Part shown: positions 34,958 to 43,961 of the stretch, one piece after another
Position numbering within the stretch: position 1 is the stretch's first letter
How the letters are laid out: each line of letters begins with the position of its first letter
NCBI RefSeq assembly: GCF_019634815.1
Contig: NZ_JAHCAP010000020.1
Location: 1 to 64,000, forward strand
Origin: Dokdonella sp.
GTDB lineage: Bacteria > Pseudomonadota > Gammaproteobacteria > Xanthomonadales > Rhodanobacteraceae
Length of the DNA stretch: 64,000 nt
Reading direction: 5' to 3'
The notes under the pieces: generated by a model
The model's input: only the letters and a program-made list of their open reading frames with translations
Told to the model about the DNA's origin: nothing
Database searches by the model: none
Program-made: the position numbers and the translations under genes

Positions 34958-36885
34958 AAGCCGCGCTGCTGCGCCCGCGCTGGAGCTCGCGCCTGCATGT
35001 GCGGCTGATCTTTGCGATCGGCGCGGCGCTCGTCCTCATCGATGGTGCGCGCATGGCGATCGGCTATCGCGACGATCGCGCGCAGGCGCAGAGCCAGGTG
35101 CGTGCCTATCTGCTGGAAGTGACCCGGCATCGCGCCGCGGCACTCGCCGCGCGGCTCGGCGATGTCATGCAGGCGACGCGCGCGAGCGCATGGTTTCTCG
35201 GCTCCGGCCATCTCGCGTTCGACGATCCAACCCTGCTCGACGCACTCACCGGCACGCTGCAGCAGACGCCTCTGATCTACGGCAGCGCGGTCGCCCTGCC
35301 GCCCAGCGTCGATCATCGCGCGCTCTACGTGTACCGCGAGGGCAATCAACTGGTGCGCATCGCGCATGCAGAACAGCGCCTGGATTACGCCGACCAGCAC
35401 TGGTTCAGCGACGCCGTTGCCGCGGACAAGCCGATCTGGAGCGCGCCGTATTTCGATCGCGACCTCGGCCAGACGCGCATGGTCACCTATTCGGTGCCGT
35501 GGACATTTCCGCGTGGCGGCACCGCGGTGCTCACCGCGGATATCCAGCTCGACACGCTCGACATCGGTTGGTCGAGCCCCTGGGGCGGCAGCACGCGCAT
35601 CGTCGACGGCAGCGGCCGCTACCTCGCCAGTTCGGGCGATGTGTCACCACGGCAAGACAGCGTGTTCAGTGCCGCCAAGGCACTCGGCGTGACCGCCTTG
35701 CAACAGGCAGGCGAGGAGATGCTGCGCGGCCGCAGCGGCATCGTGCGCACCCATGATCCCCGCTTCGGTGGCCAGGCGGTATGGATTTCCTGGGCACCGA
35801 TCAGTGGCACGCGCTGGAGCCTCATGGCTCTGCTCTACGAGGACCGGGTGCTGGCCAATGCGCGCGCGCAATTGCTGCATCAGTTCCTGCTGTCGCTGGC
35901 GGCATTGACCCTGGTGCTCGGCGTGCTGGTGGCGGTGACACGACGCCTCACGCGGCCGCTCGATGCGCTGCGCCGGGTCGCGCGCGCGGTGCGTCATGGC
36001 GACCACTCGCAGCGCAGCGGAGTGCCGGCCCGACGCGATGAAGTCGCCCAGTTCGCGCACGCCTTCGACGGCATGCTCGATGCACTGCAAGTCAGCCAGG
36101 ACGAACGCCTGCGCGAAGCACAGGCGCGCCAGCGCATCGAGGGTGAACTGGCCGCCGCACGCGAGCTGCAGCGGCGACTGCTGCCGCCCGACTGGTCGCA
36201 GTGGAGTCGCGCGGCCGGCCCGACGCCGGGCTTTGCCTTCCACGGTGTCTGCGAACCCGCCACGCTCATGAGCGGCGATTTTTACGATGCCTACCGCCTC
36301 GACGACGACACCATTGCCTTGTGCGTCGCCGATGTCTGCGGCAAGGGCAGCGCGGCGGCGCTGTACATGGCGATGGTCTACACGCGCCTGCGCGATTTTT
36401 CCGCACCCGGCCGCAGTCCTGCACAGATCCTTGCCGACACCAATCGCCTGCTCTGCGACGAGCGCGAGGACGGCATGTTCGTGACCCTCGTGCTGGCGCA
36501 CTATCGCTGGCGCGACGGCAGCCTCGGCTATGCCTGCGCCGGCCATCCATCTCCGATGATCGTTCGCCGCGACGGCTCGGTCGAAACACTCACCGCGCGC
36601 GATGGTCTGGTCGGCGCCTTTGCCGACAGCCGCTATCACGACGCGCAGGCGCAGCTCGGCCTCGGCGACAGCCTGCTGCTCTACAGCGACGGCATTACCG
36701 AAGCCGGGCCCGATGCCGGCCCCATGTACGGCATGACGCGATTGCAGGGCAGCGCCAGCCGCGCCGCGAACTTGCCGCTGGATGCACTATCCAGGGCGAT
36801 CGTCGACGATGTGCTCGCCCATTGCGGGCAGTCGCCGGGCGATGACATCACCCTGCTGGTGGCGCGGCGACTGGCTGCGTCCTGA
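34954..36885 (+). CDS. Membrane sensor with SpoIIE/PP2C phosphatase domain
   Basis: A 643-residue membrane protein starting at GTG. Two membrane segments (near 15-35 and 305-330) flank a large periplasmic sensor region of Cache type, followed by a HAMP linker and a C-terminal SpoIIE phosphatase. Catalytic metal-site motifs are MSGDFYDAY, CVADVCGKGSAAALYMAM, YSDGITEAG and GDDITLLVARR. Such phosphatases dephosphorylate RsbV-type STAS proteins in response to a signal. The gene ends overlapping the opposing rsbW-like gene by 38 bases. Confidence 0.9.
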   Translation: MKAALLRPRWSSRLHVRLIFAIGAALVLIDGARMAIGYRDDRAQAQSQVRAYLLEVTRHRAAALAARLGDVMQATRASAWFLGSGHLAFDDPTLLDALTGTLQQTPLIYGSAVALPPSVDHRALYVYREGNQLVRIAHAEQRLDYADQHWFSDAVAADKPIWSAPYFDRDLGQTRMVTYSVPWTFPRGGTAVLTADIQLDTLDIGWSSPWGGSTRIVDGSGRYLASSGDVSPRQDSVFSAAKALGVTALQQAGEEMLRGRSGIVRTHDPRFGGQAVWISWAPISGTRWSLMALLYEDRVLANARAQLLHQFLLSLAALTLVLGVLVAVTRRLTRPLDALRRVARAVRHGDHSQRSGVPARRDEVAQFAHAFDGMLDALQVSQDERLREAQARQRIEGELAAARELQRRLLPPDWSQWSRAAGPTPGFAFHGVCEPATLMSGDFYDAYRLDDDTIALCVADVCGKGSAAALYMAMVYTRLRDFSAPGRSPAQILADTNRLLCDEREDGMFVTLVLAHYRWRDGSLGYACAGHPSPMIVRRDGSVETLTARDGLVGAFADSRYHDAQAQLGLGDSLLLYSDGITEAGPDAGPMYGMTRLQGSASRAANLPLDALSRAIVDDVLAHCGQSPGDDITLLVARRLAAS

Positions 36886-37294
36886 AGCGCAGGCGAAGGC
36901 GATTGGACTGGTCGACGCGCCGATATTCGAACGCATCGGCGAGGCGCCGCACGAGCAGCAGGCCGAGCCCACCGATCGGCAGCCCGCCAAGCGATTGCGC
37001 CGAAGTCGGCGCGGGCTGTGCGGTGGGATCGAAGGCCGGGCCGTTGTCGATCACCAGCAGTTCGACGCCATCGCTTGCCTGTTGCAGACAGACTTCGAAG
37101 GCATGACCGTCACGGCCTTGCACCGCATGTTCGATGATGTTGGCGGCAAGCTCATCGAGCGCAAGCAGAATGCGATGCGTGGCGTGCGCACCCACGCCGG
37201 ACTGCGTCAGCCACGTATTCGCCTGCGCCTGCAAGGCAGCCAGACCGGAATGATCGGCCGGCACATGCCAGCGACCACCCCATTCGGCGCTCAC
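36848..37294 (-). CDS. RsbW-like anti-sigma/serine kinase
   Basis: A 148-residue GHKL-type kinase: N box HRILLALDELAANIIEHAV, G1 box VIDNGPAFDP and G2 box GGLGLLLVRRLADAF. This is the compact form that phosphorylates an STAS antagonist and may hold a sigma factor or other partner. It starts at a GTG overlapping the rsbV-like gene by four bases. It faces the phosphatase gene, with 38 bases of shared 3' coding sequence. Confidence 0.87.
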   Translation of the reverse strand: MSAEWGGRWHVPADHSGLAALQAQANTWLTQSGVGAHATHRILLALDELAANIIEHAVQGRDGHAFEVCLQQASDGVELLVIDNGPAFDPTAQPAPTSAQSLGGLPIGGLGLLLVRRLADAFEYRRVDQSNRLRLRFRTQPVAAPPAG

Positions 37295-37617
37295 GACGCA
37301 GCAACCCCATCGATGCGCAGATGCCGATCGAGACCGGCCATCACGAACACTTCGCGGACCAGCGGTGTCAGATGCGCCAGTTCGAAACGCTCGCCGCCCA
37401 CCCGCCGCGCGGCGAGGATGCACAGGCGCAGGAAGGCCGAGGCAACGAAATCGCTGTGGGCCAGGTCAAAGCGCAGGTGCTGACCCGGCTCGACCTGTTC
37501 GATCTGCGCCAGCAGCGCGTCGTTGAGCGCGGCGCAACCGGCGCTGTCGAGCCGACCGTGAAAAGCCACGCTCAGCACCTGCGGCGATGACTCGACTTCG
37601 AAACGCGGTGACGACAT
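37291..37617 (-). CDS. STAS-domain anti-sigma-factor antagonist (RsbV-like)
   Basis: A 108-residue STAS protein: QVLSVAFHGRLDSAGCAALN, then FDLAHSDFVASAFLRLCI. The serine of the VASAFL helix lies where phosphorylation by RsbW-type kinases occurs. It is probably the substrate of the kinase encoded next to it (four-base overlap) and of the SpoIIE phosphatase at 34954. No sigma factor is encoded nearby, so the final output target is unknown. Confidence 0.87.
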   Translation of the reverse strand: MSSPRFEVESSPQVLSVAFHGRLDSAGCAALNDALLAQIEQVEPGQHLRFDLAHSDFVASAFLRLCILAARRVGGERFELAHLTPLVREVFVMAGLDRHLRIDGVAAS

Positions 37618-37752
37618 GCAAACCCTCCAGCCAGACAGCGATCGATGTGACGGCCCCAAGGCGAGGATAGCGCATGCGCGGGGATGCGCAGCGACGCCGA
37701 ACGCATGCCCGCTGCGCGCTACACTCGCGCATCCTTTCCAAGGCGCGGCGCG

Positions 37753-38679
37753 ATGAGCAAGGGCACCCACGACTACGCACCCGATCCACGCAATGCCGCG
37801 ATCCGCATCAACCTCAACGGCGAACTGGTCGCGCGCGAGGACGCCAAGGTCTCGGTGTTCGATGCCGGCTACGTGCTCGGCGATGGCGTGTGGGAAGGCC
37901 TGCGCGTGCATGACGGCGGGCTGCCCTTCCTCGACCAGCACCTGGACCGGCTCTACGAAGGCGCCAAGGCGCTTGATCTCGACATCGGCCTGAGCCGCGA
38001 GCAGCTCAGCGCACGCATCGTCGAAACCCTGCGTGCCAACGGCATGCGCGATGACGTGCATATCCGCCTCATGGTCACGCGCGGGCTCAAGGCGACGCCG
38101 CATCAGGATCCGCGTTTCGTGATCGGGCCGGCGACGATCGTGATCGTGCCCGAGTACAAACAGCCGTTGCCGGAGACGATCGAGCGCGGCATCCGCCTGT
38201 TCACCGTGCATGTGCGGCGCGGCGCGCCCGACGTGCAGGATCCCAAGCTCAACAGTCATTCCAAGCTCAACTGCATCCTCGCCTGTATCCAGGCGCAGAA
38301 GGCCGGTTGTGACGAAGCGCTGATGCTCGATCCACACGGCTTCGTTGCCACCTGCAATTCGACGCATTTCTTCATCGTGCGCAAGGGCGAGGTGTGGACC
38401 TCGACCGGCAAGTATTGCCTCGGCGGCATCACGCGCGGCAATGTCGTGCGCCTGTGCCATGAACACGGCATCTCCATGTACGAAAAGGATTTCAGCCTCA
38501 CCGACGTCTACGGCGCCGAGGAGGCCTTCGTCACCGGCACCTTCGCCGGCCTCACGCCCGTGCACGAGATCGACGGCCGCGTGATCGGCGACGGCGCTCG
38601 CGGGCCCATGTGCCTGCGCCTGCAAACGCTCTATCGGCAACTCGTCGAGCGTTCGAGCCGCGAGGGAGTGCGCGTGTGA
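37753..38679 (+). CDS. Class IV PLP aminotransferase (D-Ala/branched-chain type)
   Basis: A 308-residue fold-type IV aminotransferase. It has SVFDAGYVLGDGVWEGLRVH near the start, the PLP lysine in LNSHSKLNCILA and YCLGGITRGNVVRL with EEAFVTGTFAGLTPV near the end. The signature is between branched-chain and D-amino-acid aminotransferases; the true branched-chain gene is at 48140, so this copy may have a different substrate. It overlaps the sulfotransferase gene by one base (TGATG). Confidence 0.85.
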   Translation: MSKGTHDYAPDPRNAAIRINLNGELVAREDAKVSVFDAGYVLGDGVWEGLRVHDGGLPFLDQHLDRLYEGAKALDLDIGLSREQLSARIVETLRANGMRDDVHIRLMVTRGLKATPHQDPRFVIGPATIVIVPEYKQPLPETIERGIRLFTVHVRRGAPDVQDPKLNSHSKLNCILACIQAQKAGCDEALMLDPHGFVATCNSTHFFIVRKGEVWTSTGKYCLGGITRGNVVRLCHEHGISMYEKDFSLTDVYGAEEAFVTGTFAGLTPVHEIDGRVIGDGARGPMCLRLQTLYRQLVERSSREGVRV

Positions 38680-39416
38680 TGTCGGGTGATGGCCTGCGAC
38701 TGGCGATGTGGTCGGGCCCGCGCAACATCTCCACCGCGATGATGCGTGCGTGGGAGAACCGCGCGGACTGCACGGTGATCGACGAGCCGTTTTATGCGCA
38801 CTACCTGCTGCGCACCGGCGTCGATCATCCCGGTCGCGCGCAAGTGCTCGCCGCACAAGACACGGACGCCGCCGCGGTCGCGGCGATGCTGTGCGGGCCG
38901 ATCCCGGACGGCAAGGCGATCTGGTACCAGAAGCACATGACCCAGCACATGCTCACAGACATGCCGCTGGACTGGCTCGATCGACTCACGCATTGTTTCC
39001 TCATCCGCGAACCCGAGCGCGTCGCCGCCTCGTTCACGATCCAGCGCCCCGATGCCGCGGTGTGGGAACTGGGCTTCGAGCAGCAGGCGCGGCTGTTCGA
39101 CCACGTCTGCGACCGGCTCGGCCAGACGCCGCCGGTGATCGATGCGAAGGACGTGCTGGCCGATCCGCGCGGCACACTGGGCGCGCTGTGTGCGCGGCTG
39201 GGTATCGACTTCAGCGAGCGCATGCTGCACTGGCCCGCGGGTCCGCGCGCGAGCGATGGCGTGTGGGCGCCGCACTGGTATGCCGCGGTCGAGCGCTCGA
39301 CCGGCTTTGCGCCGCCCACCGATGCCGAGCCGGCCTTGACACCGTTCCAGCGCGAACTCGCCGACGCCTGCCGACCGCACTACGAACGCCTGGCCGTGCA
39401 TCGCCTCGTTGCGTGA
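38679..39416 (+). CDS. Sulfotransferase-family protein
   Basis: A 245-residue P-loop protein starting LRLAMWSGPRNISTAMMRAW, where SGPRNIST is the PAPS-binding loop. Later motifs are HCFLIREPERVAASF (3'-phosphate-binding arginine and serine region) and VIDAKDVLADPRGTL. It is translationally coupled to the aminotransferase gene, an arrangement that suggests a substrate shared by the two, but what is sulfated is unknown. Confidence 0.82.
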   Translation: MSGDGLRLAMWSGPRNISTAMMRAWENRADCTVIDEPFYAHYLLRTGVDHPGRAQVLAAQDTDAAAVAAMLCGPIPDGKAIWYQKHMTQHMLTDMPLDWLDRLTHCFLIREPERVAASFTIQRPDAAVWELGFEQQARLFDHVCDRLGQTPPVIDAKDVLADPRGTLGALCARLGIDFSERMLHWPAGPRASDGVWAPHWYAAVERSTGFAPPTDAEPALTPFQRELADACRPHYERLAVHRLVA

Positions 39417-39426
39417 ATCGCATCGA

Positions 39427-39984
39427 TCAAGGCCGCCAATTCGCGTGGCGTTCCCAGAATTCGACGCTGCGCCGATAGGCCGCGCGCTCAAGCGGCACGC
39501 CCGAGCCGCCTTCATCTACGCCCAACGCATTGCGCATCATCGTGATCGGCACCATCGGAATTTCCGCGGGCGCCTGCGTGTACAGACAACCGACGATGCC
39601 CCAGTCGGCGTCGATCGGCGTGCCTTCGCGTGCGAGCTGTTCGCGGTCGTAGAGGATCGGCACGAGATAGCGCGCGATCGGTGGCTCGATGCCTTCGAAC
39701 CAGCGCACCAGCACCGGCAGTTCATCCTTGTTGCGCGCCTCGTAGGCGCTGCGCAGCCGATGCCGGTTGTGCGCGTCGATCGCGATCACCGAGCAGCGCG
39801 TCGAAGTCCAGTTGGCATGCACGTGCAATTTGCAGAACGGCGCGTAGCCGTCGAGCACCGCCAGCGGCGCCTCATTGTTGAGTCGTGCAACGAATTCCTC
39901 GGCGCTGCAATCCTGGATCGCGGTGAGGCGGCCATCGCGCGGGAACAGGCGCGGCCTTGCAAATTCGGTAAGGACGATGGACAT
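39427..39984 (-). CDS. DUF3228-like protein of unknown function
   Basis: A 185-residue soluble protein, MSIVLTEFARPRLFPRDGR at the start and PITMMRNALGVDEGGSGVPL near the end. It resembles DUF3228 proteins by memory, with characteristic DGYAPFCKLHVHANWTSTRC. It is convergent with the sulfotransferase gene. No signal peptide or membrane segment is visible, and no activity is known. Confidence 0.68.
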   Translation of the reverse strand: MSIVLTEFARPRLFPRDGRLTAIQDCSAEEFVARLNNEAPLAVLDGYAPFCKLHVHANWTSTRCSVIAIDAHNRHRLRSAYEARNKDELPVLVRWFEGIEPPIARYLVPILYDREQLAREGTPIDADWGIVGCLYTQAPAEIPMVPITMMRNALGVDEGGSGVPLERAAYRRSVEFWERHANWRP

Positions 39985-40024
39985 GCTCGATTCCACGCAA
40001 AGACGCGAGCATAGCGCGCCGCAC

Positions 40025-40864
40025 TCAGCCCAGCGCGATCAGGGCCACCGCGACTGCGGCAAGGCTGAGCGCAGCGAAATTGATCGCGGACAAGCGCTCG
40101 CGGAACAGCCACAGTCCGGTGAGTGCGCCAAGCGCAACCACACCGAGATTCATGCCCGCGAACACCAGCGAAGGCGCATCGGGCAGCGCGCGATGCGCGC
40201 GCAGGTAGAACGCGATATTGCCGAAGTTGAGCAGGCCCAGGACGATACCGGCGGCGAGACTGCGGCGGTCGAACCGTACGCGCCGCGCAAGCACGATGAT
40301 GGTTGCCACCACCAGGGCGAGCGCGAAGACGATTTGCAGCGAGCTGCCCAGTGGCAGACCGCTGCGCGCGATCTGCTTGAACAGGATGTCGATCACGCCG
40401 AAGCCGAAGAACACACCGAGCGGCCAGCGCCAGCCTGTGCCCACGAGCGCATCAGCCTCGCTTCGCCAAATCATGCCCGGCAAGGCAACGAGTCCGAGCG
40501 TGCAGCCGAGCAGCTTGAGCGGTGCCGGGGTTTCGCCGAACAAGGCGAACGCAGCGAGCAGCGGCAGCAACAAGGACAGGCGCTGGGCAACATCGCTGCG
40601 CACGATGCCGGTGCTGCGCACCGAAGCGGCCAGCACGAGAAAGATCGTCGGCAGCAGGATGCCGAGTGCGACCAAGGCCGGCCATGCTGCAGCGGATGAG
40701 CCGAGTGGCGCCAGCGTCGGTCGCAGGATCAGCGCGGTGGCGATGCCGGCAACGAGGTAGTTGCAGGCAATCGCCTGCAACAGTTCGATGCGCCAGCGCG
40801 GCGCGAGCTTGAGCAGCACCGACACCAGCACGCTGCAGACGACTGCGGCGAACACATTGCTCAT
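40025..40864 (-). CDS. EamA/DMT-family membrane transporter
   Basis: A 279-residue membrane protein with about ten hydrophobic helices in two related halves, as in drug/metabolite transporters. The second half ends RALPDAPSLVFAGMNLGVVA, then GLWLFRERLSAINFAALSLA, with the conserved glutamate-arginine motif. The substrate is unknown. It is encoded 13 bases from the FTR1 gene on the same strand, so they may be co-transcribed. Confidence 0.82.
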   Translation of the reverse strand: MSNVFAAVVCSVLVSVLLKLAPRWRIELLQAIACNYLVAGIATALILRPTLAPLGSSAAAWPALVALGILLPTIFLVLAASVRSTGIVRSDVAQRLSLLLPLLAAFALFGETPAPLKLLGCTLGLVALPGMIWRSEADALVGTGWRWPLGVFFGFGVIDILFKQIARSGLPLGSSLQIVFALALVVATIIVLARRVRFDRRSLAAGIVLGLLNFGNIAFYLRAHRALPDAPSLVFAGMNLGVVALGALTGLWLFRERLSAINFAALSLAAVAVALIALG

Positions 40865-40877
40865 GCGCGCCGCGTCC

Positions 40878-42848
40878 TCACGCGTGCCGTGCGCCGCGCC
40901 GGTTCCAGGCAAATCCCGCCAGCAAGGCGAGCAGGGTCAGTACTTGCGCGAGCGTGGTCTGCACGGTCGGAAACAGGCCGAACAGGCCCACACGAGGCAG
41001 GCCGGCAAGCTGGGTCACGCCGACCATGCCCGCTTCCTGCAGCGCCGCTACGCCCTTGCCCGCGAGCACCACCGCGAGCACGGCCATCAGCCATGCGCTC
41101 CAGCGGAAGAAGGTCGCAATCGGCAGCATGCGGCTGAAGCGCAGCATCGCCATCGCGATCAGACCCAGCAGCACGATCGCACTGCCCGCACCTGCGAGCA
41201 GGGCCGCACCATTGCCTTGCGACCACAGCGCCGCGAAGAACAGGATCGTCTCGAATACCTCGCGGTAGACGACGAGGAAAGCAAGACCGAACAGCAACCA
41301 CGCTGCACGTCCCGACAGCGCGCGCGACATCTTCTCGCGGATGTAGCGCTGCCAGTGGTCGGCCTGCGCCTTGCCATGCATCCAGATGCCGACCGAGACC
41401 AGCACCAGCGCGGCGAACACCGAACCAAAACCCTCGGTGAGTTCGCGGCTGGCGCCGCTGATCTCGATCAGCCAGGTCGCCGCGGCCCAGGTCAGTCCGC
41501 CGGCGAGCAAGGCACCGATCCAGCCGGCATGGACGTAACGCACCACCTCGACGCGCTCGGCCTTGCGCAGGAAAGCGAGCATCGCCACGACGATCAACAG
41601 GGCTTCGAGGCCTTCGCGCAGCAGGATCGTCAGCGCGCCGAGGAAACTCGCAAGCTGCCCACCACTGCCTCCCGCGAGCGCGGCTTCGCTTGCGCCGATC
41701 AGTCCATCGAGCGAGGCTACACGTTGCGCCAGGACCGTCGCGTCTTCGCCTTCGGCAATGCCGCTGCGATAGGCAGCCATTGCGCTTTCGACGCGTGTCA
41801 GCAAGTCGCCATCGTGCGCCGCGAGCGTGGGCTCGATCGGCTCGAAGCCATCGAGATAGGCCGACAAGGCGAGTTGATTGGCCTTGCGGCGATCACCCTC
41901 GCGGTAGGCGGCCAGACTCTGTGCAAGTCGTTCGCGCGCAAGCGCCAGCGTGCCCGCCCCGGGCTTTGGCTGCAGCGTGTCGGGATGACTGCGCAGCCAG
42001 GCGGTGATCGCGTCGGCGGTGGTGGCACCGACTTCGGTCTCGAAAGTCGCCGGCGTGAGCTGCGTGAGCGCCTTGAGATCGGGAATGCGCGCGCGCAAGT
42101 TCGCATCGGCTTGCCACAGGGCTTCACCCTTGGCGACCTGAGCCGGCGCGAACGCGAGTTGACCGACATGGAAGGCCAGCGCCCAGCGCTCGTCGTTGGA
42201 CAACTGCGCAAAACCCGGCATCGAGGTGCCATCGACGCCCTGGGTGATCGTCTGGTACAGCGCGAGCAAGCTGCGCTGACGCGCGCGTGCGGCGTCGTCG
42301 AAAGCAATCGGTGCGGGCGACAAGGCCGCTGCGGCCGGACCGTGGCCATCGCCATTGGCACCGTGGCAGGACGCGCATTGCTGCGCGTACAGCCGCGTGC
42401 CGAGCGCGGGATCGGGCGTGCGCGCGGGCGCCACCGCAACCGGGTAGGCCGCGAGCAAGGCTGCGCCAAGCGCACGCGCCTGCGTTGCCACCTGGGCGGC
42501 ATCGGCTTTCCGTGCGATCGCTGCCTGCAACTGCGCGACGCCGCCGAGCAGATCCGCGCGTGCAGGATGCTCGGGCAAGGCACCGATACGCGCTGCGACG
42601 GTCGCCGCGAACTCGACCTGTTCGGCGTACTCGCTCTCGCTCACGATCTTGCCGTGCTCCACCGCGCCGGCGTAATCGACCGCGATGTAGTCGAGCAAGC
42701 GCCAGGCGGTCTGCGCATCGACATCGTCGGCGCGTGCCGTGCCATGCAGGGCCAACAACAGCGTGGCTGCACACGCCACACGCACGACAAAATTCGTGAT
42801 CGACACCTTGATCCCCAGCTGCGCTTGCAGGGTCCGACAGGCTGGCAT
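40878..42848 (-). CDS. FTR1-family iron permease with cytochrome c domain
   Basis: A 656-residue exported fusion. After a signal peptide it has a helical region, then a cytochrome c domain (YAQQCASCHGANGDGHG, haem site near residue 165, with later GTSMPGFAQLSNDERWALAF supplying the methionine ligand), another helical segment, and a C-terminal FTR1 permease with seven helices. Both REXXE iron motifs are visible: REGLEALLIV and REVFETILFF. The fusion suggests iron oxidation coupled to uptake. The start at 42848 gives a plausible export signal. Confidence 0.88.
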   Translation of the reverse strand: MPACRTLQAQLGIKVSITNFVVRVACAATLLLALHGTARADDVDAQTAWRLLDYIAVDYAGAVEHGKIVSESEYAEQVEFAATVAARIGALPEHPARADLLGGVAQLQAAIARKADAAQVATQARALGAALLAAYPVAVAPARTPDPALGTRLYAQQCASCHGANGDGHGPAAAALSPAPIAFDDAARARQRSLLALYQTITQGVDGTSMPGFAQLSNDERWALAFHVGQLAFAPAQVAKGEALWQADANLRARIPDLKALTQLTPATFETEVGATTADAITAWLRSHPDTLQPKPGAGTLALARERLAQSLAAYREGDRRKANQLALSAYLDGFEPIEPTLAAHDGDLLTRVESAMAAYRSGIAEGEDATVLAQRVASLDGLIGASEAALAGGSGGQLASFLGALTILLREGLEALLIVVAMLAFLRKAERVEVVRYVHAGWIGALLAGGLTWAAATWLIEISGASRELTEGFGSVFAALVLVSVGIWMHGKAQADHWQRYIREKMSRALSGRAAWLLFGLAFLVVYREVFETILFFAALWSQGNGAALLAGAGSAIVLLGLIAMAMLRFSRMLPIATFFRWSAWLMAVLAVVLAGKGVAALQEAGMVGVTQLAGLPRVGLFGLFPTVQTTLAQVLTLLALLAGFAWNRRGARHA

Positions 42849-43034
42849 CACGGCGCGCGACAAACGAAAGCTCGCGGCGGCGGGTAGGGTGCTGGCGATC
42901 GGGCCGGGTTGAATGCGAATGCGTGCAAGGATATTCCAAATGCGCATGTGAGCGCTGGCCGGGGCATGAACGCCGCATGCGGCCGTAGTCGCGGCTGTCG
43001 CTGGCCGCGCTCGATCGGTGCCGTGTGAGCCGGC

Positions 43035-43067
43035 ATCTATCTCTTTATCCCGACGAAAAGATATAGT
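43035..43067 (+). promoter_or_regulatory. metF promoter with operator-like motif shared with ahcY
   Basis: A 33-base element aligned without gaps to 21917-21949: conserved ATC or TATC halves, TTYATC and CGAC core, and a GATATA end. The -10 hexamer TATAGT falls at 43062-43067, 30 bases before the metF ATG. Five bases before each element are also the same (CCGGC). Unlike ahcY, no riboswitch follows. Confidence 0.65.
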
Positions 43068-43097
43068 GCACAGTCCGCCGATTGCCCATGCCCTTCC

Positions 43098-43937
43098 ATG
43101 CCTGCCGTACCGATTTCCTTCGAGTTCTTCCCGCCCAAGACCGACGAGCAGAAAGCCACGCTCGAAGCGGCACTGCCCAAGCTCAAGGCGCTCAAGCCCG
43201 ACTACGTGAGCTGCACCTTCGGCGCCGGCGGCTCCACGCTCAACTACACGCCCGAGACGATCCGCCGCCTGCACGACGTGCATGGCCTCGACGCCGCGCC
43301 GCATCTGTCATGCATGGGCGGCACGCGCAAGGAAATCGCGGCCCTGCTCGGCAGCTACCGCACGATGGGCTGCAAGCGCATTGTTGCCCTGCGCGGCGAC
43401 CTGCCCTCGGGCATGGCCAGCCACGGCGACTTCCGCTACGCCAGCGACCTCGTCGATTTCATCCGCCGCGAACACGACGGCTTCTTCCACATCGAAGTCG
43501 CCTGCTATCCGGAAGTGCATCCGCAGGCCGACGACGCCCACGCCGACCTCGCACATTTCAAGTCCAAGGTCGATGCCGGTGCCGATGGCGCAATCACGCA
43601 ATATTTCTACAACGCCGACGGCTATTTCCGCTTCGTCGAGGCGGTGCGCAAGATCGGCATCGACATTCCGATCGTGCCCGGCATCATGCCGATTGCCAAC
43701 TTCAGCCAGCTCAAGCGCTTTTCCGACATGTGCGGCGCCGAGATCCCGCGCTGGCTGGGCAAGCGCCTGCACGCGCTGGGCGATGATGCCGAGGCAATCC
43801 GCGATCTCGCCTCCGACTTCGTCGCCGACCTGTGCGACCGCCTCGTCGAAGGCGGCGCGCCGGGCCTGCACTTCTACACGCTCAACCGCGCCAGGCCCAC
43901 GCTCGCGGTGATCGAACGCATGCGCAGCCGAGGCTGA
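43098..43937 (+). CDS. metF: 5,10-Methylenetetrahydrofolate reductase
   Basis: Reduces methylene-THF to methyl-THF, the methyl donor for methionine synthesis. The 279-residue TIM barrel has the family start VPISFEFFPPKTDEQKATLE, the FAD-contacting VALRGDLPSG loop, the DGAITQYFYNADGYFRFVE strand and the PGIMPIANFSQLKRFSDMCG region. It is single-domain, as in E. coli. A shorter upstream ATG (43088) is in another frame. Its promoter motif matches that of ahcY. Confidence 0.96.
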   Translation: MPAVPISFEFFPPKTDEQKATLEAALPKLKALKPDYVSCTFGAGGSTLNYTPETIRRLHDVHGLDAAPHLSCMGGTRKEIAALLGSYRTMGCKRIVALRGDLPSGMASHGDFRYASDLVDFIRREHDGFFHIEVACYPEVHPQADDAHADLAHFKSKVDAGADGAITQYFYNADGYFRFVEAVRKIGIDIPIVPGIMPIANFSQLKRFSDMCGAEIPRWLGKRLHALGDDAEAIRDLASDFVADLCDRLVEGGAPGLHFYTLNRARPTLAVIERMRSRG

Positions 43938-43961
43938 GCGATGGGCGCGCCATGCGCCCCA

